A stretch of DNA of 64,000 bases from Granulicella sibirica (lineage in GTDB: Bacteria > Acidobacteriota > Terriglobia > Terriglobales > Acidobacteriaceae): assembly GCF_004115155.1 (NCBI RefSeq), contig NZ_RDSM01000002.1, forward strand, positions 124,001 through 188,000, given 5' to 3'. The first letter of the stretch is position 1. Each line of letters opens with the position of its first letter. The notes beneath the pieces are model-generated. The model had not been told where the DNA came from, searched no databases, and was given only the letters and a program-made list of their open reading frames with translations. Shown one piece after another: positions 52,350 to 59,806 of the stretch. Position numbers and translations under genes: made by a program.

Positions 52350-52444
52350 TCTGCGTCTTGATCCTGGGAACGGTGCTGACTCCGGCCTCTCCCTAGTTCA
52401 GCACCTCTTCCGATAGACTGAAGGTTCCTCTGACGGAACGCCGC

Positions 52445-53227
52445 ATGCCAGCCGAGATCATCCTCCAGCAAACCCCGGACGCCGCCGCGCTTTTCGATAA
52501 GCGCGAGCAGCTTGCGGCTGTTCGCACGATGCTCGCGGAGCGCGAGGCAGAGCTTGCACAGATACGGGCGCAGCTCAAGACGTTCGAAGGGCGCTATCTC
52601 CGGCAGGTGGGGGTGTTGTATGCCGAGCTTGACGAGCTCGAGGCGCGGATCGCGGAACGAGAAGTGGCTTTGTACGACTCGGAATCGGCGCGGCGACGGG
52701 CCGAGGAGACGCGGCAGCGAGCGCAGGAGACGCGCGACGCAGCCTTCGGCGAGGCACGCGAGGCCGAGGAGTTCGACCCTCCGCCGAGTCTGAAGACACT
52801 GTTTCGTGATGTCGCCAAGCGGATTCACCCGGACTTCGCGCGGGACGAGGAGGAGTTGAAGCACTTTACGCTCTTGATGGCTCGTGCGAACCAAGCTTAC
52901 AGCCGGGGCGATACGGAGATGCTGCAGCGTCTGCTGGACGATCACCGGGAGATCCATGCGTCGATCGCCGGAGAGGGCGCGGCGGCGGAGGTTCTGCGGA
53001 TTGGACGGCAGATACGGCATGCTGAACGGGACATTGCGGCGCTCGACGCGGAGCGCGCAGCGCTGCTTTCCGGTGATATTGCCCAGTTGCATCTTGATGC
53101 GGAGACGGCGGCACGAGAGCATCGCGATCTTCTTACCGAGCTTGCCACCAGCCTTCTCGAACAGGTCGCGGATGCGCGGCGGCGGTTCGAGCTTATCGAC
53201 CGGCAGATCAGCGCGCATGGACGATAG
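52445..53227 (+). CDS. J-domain protein with coiled-coil N-terminus
   Basis: A 260-residue protein. Residues of about 15-110 are a long coiled coil (REQLAAVRTMLAEREAELAQ, then RRAEETRQRAQETRDAAFGE). A J-like domain follows with the His-Pro-Asp motif in KRIHPDFARDEEE (about residue 123) and a helix ending AYSRGDTEMLQRLL. A second coiled coil fills the C-terminus. J-domain proteins recruit Hsp70, so this may direct DnaK to a particular partner. Its last bases overlap the start of the Sel1-repeat gene by 11 bp, implying joint function. The ATG at 52445 has no strong ribosome-binding site. Confidence 0.8.
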   Translation: MPAEIILQQTPDAAALFDKREQLAAVRTMLAEREAELAQIRAQLKTFEGRYLRQVGVLYAELDELEARIAEREVALYDSESARRRAEETRQRAQETRDAAFGEAREAEEFDPPPSLKTLFRDVAKRIHPDFARDEEELKHFTLLMARANQAYSRGDTEMLQRLLDDHREIHASIAGEGAAAEVLRIGRQIRHAERDIAALDAERAALLSGDIAQLHLDAETAAREHRDLLTELATSLLEQVADARRRFELIDRQISAHGR

Positions 53228-54005
53228 GGGGAAGGGCGGGCTGCAGCATATTCCCTCGGGTGCTTCCCTGGCACTCGGCGGCAATCGCTCGAGCATCATT
53301 GCGCGGGGACGTCGCGATGCGGCCAATGCGGCTTCGAACCCGCACTACCGGCAGGCTGTGATGGATTACAACGCAGGTCACTTCGCCGAGGCCGCGGCTG
53401 GCTTTCGGATGGCTGCGGAACAGGGGCATGCGGAGGCGCAGTATCTGCTCAGCACGATGTATGACGAGGGTAAGGGGCTGCCGCAGGATGGCGCCGAGGC
53501 AGCGAGGTGGGAGCGCAGGGCAGCGGAGCAGGGGCATGCGTATGCGCAAGCTAACCTGAGTTTCCGCTCCTACGCGGCAAACGACTTCGCGGAGGCGTTC
53601 GCGTGGTGCCAGCGGGCGGCTCATAGCAACCTTGCATGGGCGCAGTACAACCTCGGCCTGATGTACCGGAAGGGCGAAGGGGTTCCGCAAAGTAATGGCG
53701 AGGCGGCGCACTGGTATCGGCTGGCCGCGATGCAGGACTTTGCCGAGGCGCAGCAGAAGCTGGCCGATCTGTACTACATGGGGCTGGGGGTTGCGCGGAG
53801 TTATGCGCAGGCGGCGTCGTGGTATCGGAAGGCGGCGGAGGGGGGCAATGCCGAGGCGCAGTTTCAGCTTGGGCATCTTTACGCGACGGGGCAGGGCGTG
53901 GAGAACGACTACACGCAATCGCGGCACTGGATTCGGCAGGCGGCGCTGCAGGGGCATGAACAGGCGGTGCGCGAGCTCAAGCGGCGGGAGTATCGGGATC
54001 CGTAA
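53217..54005 (+). CDS. Sel1/TPR-like repeat protein, coupled to the J-domain gene
   Basis: A 262-residue protein with about five Sel1-like repeats (GFRMAAEQGHAEAQYLLSTM, ERRAAEQGHAYAQANL, AHSNLAWAQYNLGLMYRKGE, EGGNAEAQFQLGHLYATGQG), which form alpha-solenoids that bind proteins. There is no signal peptide. It starts at the ATG at 53217, overlapping the end of the J-domain gene; longer in-frame starts inside that gene lie out of frame with its coding sense. Together they could be an Hsp70 adaptor with its client-binding partner, which is inference. Confidence 0.85.
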   Translation: MDDRGKGGLQHIPSGASLALGGNRSSIIARGRRDAANAASNPHYRQAVMDYNAGHFAEAAAGFRMAAEQGHAEAQYLLSTMYDEGKGLPQDGAEAARWERRAAEQGHAYAQANLSFRSYAANDFAEAFAWCQRAAHSNLAWAQYNLGLMYRKGEGVPQSNGEAAHWYRLAAMQDFAEAQQKLADLYYMGLGVARSYAQAASWYRKAAEGGNAEAQFQLGHLYATGQGVENDYTQSRHWIRQAALQGHEQAVRELKRREYRDP

Positions 54006-54127
54006 AGAAGGATGCCGGATGTGGACGATGGGAGGGTGATGAGCTTGTGTGCCCACGCTCACGAGAGCATCGCATTCGCCGTCAGATATGGAACTGCCTT
54101 TATCGTTACCGGAACCTGGAAGGACGC

Positions 54128-54910
54128 ATGATGCGCCTCGTACTTCTGCTTGTGTTGTTGAACCCGTTTTGTGTCGGCCTCGGCACCGCGCAGACGGTGA
54201 GAGATTTTCAAGTTGCAACGGTGAAGCCAAGCGCACCGGAGACGGAAAGGTACACGCAGATCCGGGGGAACAAGTTCGCCGCTGGTGGGATTACGGTTCA
54301 GGAGCTGCTGCTGTATGCGTACAGCGTGCATCCGAGCCAGATTGTCGGCGGTCCGGATTGGCTTCGGAGCGAGAAGTTCGATGTGCTTGCCGATCCTGAG
54401 ACGGAGAAGCGCCCGTCGTCGGAGGAGATGAAGGCGATGGTCGGGCGGCTGCTCGGCGACCGGTTTCACCTGGTGCTGCGGCGGGAGAAGCGAGAGCTGC
54501 CGGTGTACGCTCTCGTACGCACAAGCAAGGAGATCAAGTTCACCAGGGATGACGGGGAAGCGAAGGGCCTTCCCACGGCGACGGGCGGGTTCGAACCTCC
54601 GGGGACGCTGGCGGTGCGCAACGGGACGCTGGCGAATCTTGCTGCTTTTCTGCAACGCTTCGCGACGAGTGATATTACCCGCCCGGTGGTCGACCAGACG
54701 GGGATAGCCGGACACTTCGATTTCGATCTGCGCTACACGCCGGTGAGCTCTCAGTTCAAAGCCCAGGGTGCGGACGGGGAGGTGGAGGCGGGTTCGCCGC
54801 CCGGGTTGTTCACGGCGATCCAGGAGCAACTCGGCTTGAAGCTTGAGGCGACTCGAGCCGATGTGGATGTCTTGCGGGTCGAATCCATCCTGCAGCCTAC
54901 GGAAAACTGA
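54128..54910 (+). CDS. TIGR03435-family secreted protein
   Basis: Member of a family greatly expanded in acidobacteria, of unknown function. After a signal peptide (MRLVLLLVLLNPFCVGLGTA) it shows the family landmarks FQVATVKPSAP, KFAAGGITVQELLLYAYSVH, QIVGGPDWLRSEKFDVLA, RFHLVLRREKRELPVYALV, RPVVDQTGIAGHFDFDLRYT and FTAIQEQLGLKLEATRADVD. It has 260 residues from the ATG at 54128; the next codon is also ATG, with better spacing to GGAAGGA. These proteins often sit near BlaR1-type peptidases, but none is present here. Confidence 0.9.
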   Translation: MMRLVLLLVLLNPFCVGLGTAQTVRDFQVATVKPSAPETERYTQIRGNKFAAGGITVQELLLYAYSVHPSQIVGGPDWLRSEKFDVLADPETEKRPSSEEMKAMVGRLLGDRFHLVLRREKRELPVYALVRTSKEIKFTRDDGEAKGLPTATGGFEPPGTLAVRNGTLANLAAFLQRFATSDITRPVVDQTGIAGHFDFDLRYTPVSSQFKAQGADGEVEAGSPPGLFTAIQEQLGLKLEATRADVDVLRVESILQPTEN

Positions 54911-54961
54911 TTCGAGGTGAGGCCGCCGTGCGGTGGGTCGTGCGCGGGATAAAATCGGGAT

Positions 54962-56260
54962 GTGAAGACTCCGATCCTTGCTGCAAATCTCCTGGTGTTG
55001 CCGATGTTGCTTGCTTTAACGGGCTGTGAGAAGCCCACGGTGGATGTCCCTTCGTCTGTGACGACGATTGGGCAGGTGACGCCGGTTGCGGTGCATGTGC
55101 GGGATCCGCATGGGGTGAGCAAGTTTACGGCTACGCTGACGCAGAATGGCGCGGAGTACAAGGCGTTTGAACTGGCGGCTCCGTCGAAGGCGGCGGATAC
55201 CGCGGTCAGCTTCGAGATTGGGGCAAAGACGACTCCGCAGTTGAAAGACGGCTCGGCGAAGCTTGTGCTTGAGGCGACTTCGGGCGGGTTGATGCATGAG
55301 AAGACGCGGGTGGAGCGTGACGTGAATGTGGTCACGCAGCCGCCGTCGGTGAGCGCGGACTCGGAGCAGCACTATTTGTATTTGGGCATGGCGGACCTGG
55401 CTACGTTGAATGTGACGGGTGCGTCCACGTCGGCGGGTGTGCGGGTTGGGGATCAGACGTTCCGGGCGTGGCCCATGCCGGGTGGGAAGCCGGGGATGTT
55501 CTCGCTGTTTGCGTTTGCGTGGAATATGCCGCAGGGGACGACGCCTGTGGTGTTTGCTTCGAATGGGGCGAACGAGGTTTCGACACCACTCACGGTCATC
55601 TTCCCGAAGAAGGAGCAGCCGGTTTATACGCAGCACGAGATACAGGTCTCGGACCAGTTTATGCAGAAGGTTCTTGGGGAGCTTGATCCGGGTGGTTCGG
55701 GCGATCCCGTGGAGCGGTTCGTGAAGGTGAACACGGAGATGCGCAAGTCGAATAACAGGACGCTGGCCGATCTCCGGCTGAAGACTGCGGATAGCTTCCT
55801 TTGGCATCAGCCCTTTATTCGGCAGGCGCACTCGCAGGCGGAGGCGACGTTCGCCGATGTGCGGAGCTATATGTATCACGGCAAGAAGATCGATCAGCAG
55901 GTCCATCTTGGGTACGATCTTGCGGTGACGCAGCATGTGGGTGTCGAGGCTTCGAATGACGGCAAGGTGGTGTGGGCGGCTCCGCTTGGGATCTATGGAA
56001 ACTGCGTTGTGCTCGACCATGGGTATGGCCTGCAGACGATCTATGGACACATGAGCCGGATCGATGTGCATGAGGGCGACATGGTGAAGCGGAGCCAGGT
56101 GATGGGGTTGAGCGGCATGACCGGAATGGCGGGGGGCGACCACATTCATTTTGCGATGCAGCTGGATGGGGTGCAGATCGATCCGAAGGAGTGGTGGGAT
56201 GAGCACTGGATCAAGGACCATGTGCTGAAGCGGGTGGATGTGGCTGGGTTCGAGAAGTAG
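54962..56260 (+). CDS. M23-family (LytM) metallopeptidase lipoprotein
   Basis: Predicted outer-membrane- or membrane-anchored peptidoglycan hydrolase or its inactive regulator. The N-terminus is a lipoprotein signal with lipobox LTGC (Cys about residue 22). A long beta-rich region with immunoglobulin-like stretches spans about 30-280. The C-terminal LytM domain carries zinc ligands in VHLGYDLAV (His, Asp) and GDHIHFAMQ (His) with the loop IYGHMSRIDVHEGD, so it is probably active. Start is GTG at 54962. The 432-residue length is long for the family because of the extra N-terminal domains. Confidence 0.9.
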   Translation: MKTPILAANLLVLPMLLALTGCEKPTVDVPSSVTTIGQVTPVAVHVRDPHGVSKFTATLTQNGAEYKAFELAAPSKAADTAVSFEIGAKTTPQLKDGSAKLVLEATSGGLMHEKTRVERDVNVVTQPPSVSADSEQHYLYLGMADLATLNVTGASTSAGVRVGDQTFRAWPMPGGKPGMFSLFAFAWNMPQGTTPVVFASNGANEVSTPLTVIFPKKEQPVYTQHEIQVSDQFMQKVLGELDPGGSGDPVERFVKVNTEMRKSNNRTLADLRLKTADSFLWHQPFIRQAHSQAEATFADVRSYMYHGKKIDQQVHLGYDLAVTQHVGVEASNDGKVVWAAPLGIYGNCVVLDHGYGLQTIYGHMSRIDVHEGDMVKRSQVMGLSGMTGMAGGDHIHFAMQLDGVQIDPKEWWDEHWIKDHVLKRVDVAGFEK

Positions 56261-56436
56261 GGACGGCTGAAGGCGAACGGATATCACGCTACATCCTTCG
56301 AGTTATTTGCAAGACGGCGTGAACTCGGCACTATGGTCTCCACAGGGAACGCACGGCAGTTCCGCATTTCAAAATGGCAGAGGGTGAAGGCGGGCATCGT
56401 GTGCCTGCTGTTCCTCCATGTCAGCGGGGGCACACG

Positions 56437-57264
56437 ATGCACGTGATCGCACCGAATACATGTGGCGCATGCAAGGGCGGGCATGAACAACCTTTCCCAT
56501 TCAGCATGGCTTTTCAGCCGATCGTCGATGTAAACGCGGAGGAAGTGTTCGCGTATGAAGCGCTCGTCCGGGGACCGGAAGGCCAGTCGGCTGGATCTGT
56601 TCTTGGACAGGTCACGGCGGAGAACCGGTATGCCTTCGACCAGGGCTGCCGTGTGCAGGCGATCACACTCGCGGCAAAGCTTGGGCTGGTGGATACGGGC
56701 GCGCGTCTCTCGATCAACTTCATGCCGGGCGCTGTGTATAGCGCGTCCGCCTGCATCCAGTTGACGCTGAAGACGGCACGGCAGGTGAACTTTCCCGCAG
56801 AGCGGCTGATCTTCGAATTTGTCGAGTCGGAGGAGGTGGTCGATCCTAGTCACCTGCTCGGCATTATCGAGGAGTACCGGCGGCGCGGCTTCCTGGTTGC
56901 GCTGGATGACTTCGGCGCGGGCTTCTCGGGGTTGAATCTGCTGGCCGATCTTCCGACGGATGTGATCAAGCTCGATATGGCTCTTACGCGCAACATCGCG
57001 CGGCGGCCCGCGGCGCACGCTATCGTTCGGAGCATGGTGGACCTGGCGAAGACGCTTGGGAGCTACCTTGTCGCTGAAGGTGTGGAGACGTTGGAGGAGT
57101 ACGAGGCGCTTCGCGATTGCGGGATCCACCTGATGCAGGGTTATCTCTTCGCAAAGCCCGCCTTTGAGGCTCTTCCAGAGTTCACGCTTCCACGGGTGCT
57201 CAAAACCGAAACGGCCTATCGCATTCCGTCCACACCACGGGAATTGCCGGGGGTGCTTGCCTGA
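56437..57264 (+). CDS. EAL-domain cyclic-di-GMP phosphodiesterase (stand-alone)
   Basis: A 275-residue protein consisting of one EAL domain with a short Cys-containing N-terminus (APNTCGACKGG). Key catalytic residues are present: the Glu of EALVRG, the Asn of LSINFMPGA, the Glu in EFVESEEV, the Asp pair in LDDFGAGFSG, the Lys in VIKLDMALT, the Glu in AEGVE and QGYLFAKP. It therefore should hydrolyse cyclic-di-GMP. It has no GGDEF or sensor domain, although EAL proteins of the BLUF/YcgF-like branch look similar. I start at the ATG at 56437 (GGGGG 6 nt upstream). No diguanylate cyclase is in the window. Confidence 0.92.
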   Translation: MHVIAPNTCGACKGGHEQPFPFSMAFQPIVDVNAEEVFAYEALVRGPEGQSAGSVLGQVTAENRYAFDQGCRVQAITLAAKLGLVDTGARLSINFMPGAVYSASACIQLTLKTARQVNFPAERLIFEFVESEEVVDPSHLLGIIEEYRRRGFLVALDDFGAGFSGLNLLADLPTDVIKLDMALTRNIARRPAAHAIVRSMVDLAKTLGSYLVAEGVETLEEYEALRDCGIHLMQGYLFAKPAFEALPEFTLPRVLKTETAYRIPSTPRELPGVLA

Positions 57265-57384
57265 GGCGGCAGGGTTGCCGATGCTCTTCGCCGGGGGCAA
57301 TCACGTTGAGCCGTTGTGGTAGTTTTGAGCGTCGGAAGAAGACTCTCGAAGGATGCGCTCAACGTGAACTGTAAAGAGAAACTG

Positions 57385-58563
57385 ATGTCCTGCCGCTGGA
57401 TGATGCTGGCTCTGCTCGCTATTTTGGCTCCGTCGTACTATCTCGGATCGGCACAGGCCGCGGGAAAGGTGACTCAGGAGACGGCTCCGGTTCCGCTGGT
57501 TGCCGCGCCGAAGGGGGATCCGGTGGTTGGGGCGGATGGGTCGGCTGTGTTCTCGCTCGATTTGCCGAATGCGAAGGACGTGAAGCTTACCCTTGAGGGT
57601 GGCGCGGCTCCGATGCCGATGGTGAAGGATGACGCGGGGCGTTGGACGGTCACCGTTCCACATCTCGATCCGGAGTACTACTCGTATAACTTCGTCGTGG
57701 ATGGGGTGAGTTTTACCGACCCGCATAACACGATGGTGAAGACGAGCGCGTTCAGCGTGCAGAGCGTCTTCCTGGTGCCGGGGGGCAAGCCGTGGGAGAT
57801 CGCGGATGTGCCGCATGGCGAGGTGCATCATCATCTGTATCACTCGGCGATCGTGCAGGCGGATAGCGAATACTACGTCTACACACCGCCCGGGTTCGAT
57901 GCCGGTTCGAAGAAGACGTATCCGGTGCTTTACCTGCTGCACGGGTATAGCGACGATGCGAGTGCGTGGACATCGATGGCGCGGGCGAACCTGATCCTGG
58001 ATAACCTGATGGCGGCGGGGAAGGCGAAGCCGATGATCGTGGTGATGCCGCTGGGCTACGGCAACATGGAGATGATCACGCGGGGATGGGCGGCGTGGCG
58101 GGATCCGGGGCTGCCGCGGGATAACTTCCAGAAGTTTGGCGAGGCGCTGTTTCGCGAGGTGATGCCTCGGGTGCAGAAGGAGTATCCGCTGTCGTCCAAG
58201 CGGGAAGAGCATGCGATTGCGGGGCTCTCGATGGGTGGGGCGGAGAGCCTGCTGGTCGGGCTTGGGCACACGGAGGAGTTCGCGTATGTCGGAGGGTTCA
58301 GCGCGGGTGGGATTGGGAGCGGGCCGTTCGACGCGGAGTTTCCGGCGATTACTCCGGCGACCGGTGCGGCGGTCAATGGAAAGCTGAAGCTGCTTTGGAT
58401 ATCGTGCGGGACAGACGATGGACTTTATGGGCCGAACCAGAAGCTGGTGGCGTGGCTGAAGGAACGAAATGTAACGCCGAAGGTAACGTATACGCCGGGC
58501 CGGCATGTGTGGATGGTCTGGCGGGATAACCTGAGCAACTTTGTGCCGTTGTTGTTCCAGTAG
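57385..58563 (+). CDS. Secreted esterase (CE1/Fes-like) with N-terminal E-set domain
   Basis: Exported esterase of 392 residues. After the signal peptide (about 1-25, ending GSAQAA), a beta domain of the CBM48/E-set type covers about 45-140 (GSAVFSLDLPNAKDVKLTLE). The alpha/beta-hydrolase domain follows with VLYLLHGYSDDASAW, the Ser nucleophile in GLSMGGAES, the Asp in SCGTDDGLYG and the His in PGRHVWMVWRDN. This domain order is typical of feruloyl/acetylxylan-type esterases, though the exact acyl substrate is unknown. The start has AAAGAGAAA upstream. It is followed by a repeat A copy. Confidence 0.88.
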   Translation: MSCRWMMLALLAILAPSYYLGSAQAAGKVTQETAPVPLVAAPKGDPVVGADGSAVFSLDLPNAKDVKLTLEGGAAPMPMVKDDAGRWTVTVPHLDPEYYSYNFVVDGVSFTDPHNTMVKTSAFSVQSVFLVPGGKPWEIADVPHGEVHHHLYHSAIVQADSEYYVYTPPGFDAGSKKTYPVLYLLHGYSDDASAWTSMARANLILDNLMAAGKAKPMIVVMPLGYGNMEMITRGWAAWRDPGLPRDNFQKFGEALFREVMPRVQKEYPLSSKREEHAIAGLSMGGAESLLVGLGHTEEFAYVGGFSAGGIGSGPFDAEFPAITPATGAAVNGKLKLLWISCGTDDGLYGPNQKLVAWLKERNVTPKVTYTPGRHVWMVWRDNLSNFVPLLFQ

Positions 58564-58586
58564 GTGTGAGGCAACGGCAACAGAAG

Positions 58587-58625
58587 ACGCAGATTCCCTT
58601 CGGGAATGACAGCCAGAGAGGCAAT
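58587..58625 (+). repeat. Dispersed repeat module A (58.6 kb)
   Basis: ACGCAGATTCCCTTCGGGAA followed by TGACAGCCAGAGAGGCAATG matches module A at 32567 and 63887, including the preceding GGCAACGG-like bases. Palindrome B does not follow here. It lies between the esterase stop and the end of the convergent AraC gene. Confidence 0.8.
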
Positions 58626-58642
58626 GGCAGGGGCAGTGAGCG

Positions 58643-59608
58643 CTAGACGGCGGCGGCTAGTTCCATGTGGCTGCTGTAGATGGCTTCCGTGGGCGAGGCG
58701 GCGGTGCTGCCGCGGCTGTATTGTCTCGGGGAGCAGCCCATGCAGCGTTTGAATGCCTTGCCGAAGGCGCTCTCGGACTCGTAGCCGAGGGAGAGAGCGA
58801 TCTCGGAGATGGAGTCGGGGGAGCTGGTCAGCTTGTCTCCGGCGAGCATCATGCGCCAGCGGGTGAGGTACTCCATGGGGGTCTTGCCGACGGTCTCCTT
58901 GAACCTCAACGCGAAGATGGAGCGTGACATGCCGACGCGTTCGGCGAGCTCCTGCAGGGTCCATTGGCGGCCGGGAGCGTCGTGCATGCAGGTGATGGCG
59001 ATGCTCATCTGCTTGTCGGCGAGAGCGAAGAGCCAGCCGACGCCGCCTCGTGCGCCCTCGGCAAGATGCAGGCGGAGAGCCTGCACGAGCATCATGTAAG
59101 CGAGTTGCTGCGCGATGAGCGTGCCTCCGGGCTGCGGGTTTCGCAGCTCTTCGCTCATGCGATCGAGCGACCAGCGCATGGCGGCTTTGTCGGACTCCTT
59201 GCGGATATGCACGATGGGTGGGAGGGTTTGCAGAAGCATGCCGGCCTGGCTGCCTTCGAGGAGGAAGTGTCCCCCGGCGATGTAGCGGTCGCCGGGCGCG
59301 TTCCGCCGGACCATGCTGCCGCTTTTCAGTGCCTCGAGGATGACGGTGAAATCGACCGGGGTGAGGGAGAGGTCGGTCGTGAGGCAGAACGGGAGACCGC
59401 GCGGCAAGAGGAAGCAGTCTCCCGCGGCGAGGAGCACGGGGCCGGGAACGCCTTCCACCACGAGCCAGCACTGGCCGGCGATCATGGCGTAGCACTTGAT
59501 GCCCTGATGCCTGGGGAAGCGGATCGCGAGGTCGCTCGTCACTTCGAACGCGCCGGAGTTATAGCTGCGGGGTTTCAAGAGCGAGAGGACGTCTGAGAGT
59601 GGGTCCAT
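58643..59608 (-). CDS. AraC-family transcriptional regulator (cupin_6 type)
   Basis: Regulator of 321 residues. The N-terminal part (about 1-160) is the cupin-like sensor of the cupin_6 type (IKCYAMIAGQCWLVVEGVPG, LAAGDCFLLPRGLPFCLTTD). The C-terminal DNA-binding domain has two helix-turn-helix motifs (TLQELAERVGMSRSIFALRF and ISEIALSLGYESESAFGKAF) and the family end FKRCMGCSPRQYSRG. I use the ATG at 59608 (AGGAAG upstream). It is divergent from the prolyl-oligopeptidase gene and convergent with the esterase gene. Its target is unknown. Confidence 0.9.
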   Translation of the reverse strand: MDPLSDVLSLLKPRSYNSGAFEVTSDLAIRFPRHQGIKCYAMIAGQCWLVVEGVPGPVLLAAGDCFLLPRGLPFCLTTDLSLTPVDFTVILEALKSGSMVRRNAPGDRYIAGGHFLLEGSQAGMLLQTLPPIVHIRKESDKAAMRWSLDRMSEELRNPQPGGTLIAQQLAYMMLVQALRLHLAEGARGGVGWLFALADKQMSIAITCMHDAPGRQWTLQELAERVGMSRSIFALRFKETVGKTPMEYLTRWRMMLAGDKLTSSPDSISEIALSLGYESESAFGKAFKRCMGCSPRQYSRGSTAASPTEAIYSSHMELAAAV

Positions 59609-59728
59609 TCTTGTTGTTCTTCCTGGATTAGCCTTCGGACGATCAGACCAATGGTACGGACTTTCAGTATAGATCGTATTGTTTTGTATCCCATCCAGGT
59701 TCGGGACGGATAGAAGGCAGTGCGCGAT

Positions 59729-59761
59729 CCCACATCTCAAAATGCGAGATGCGGGGCACCC
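59729..59761 (+). repeat. Short palindrome with GGGGCACCC tail (59.7 kb)
   Basis: CATCTC and GAGATG form a 6-bp stem around AAAATGC, flanked by CCCA on the left and GGGGCACCC on the right. It shares the tail of the palindromes at 35101 and 32631 and lies in the intergenic region before the oligopeptidase gene. Confidence 0.55.
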
Positions 59762-59806
59762 GCGATTGGAGTGGGCTGGATGCAGGGGCGCGTGTATGCT
59801 TTTCGC

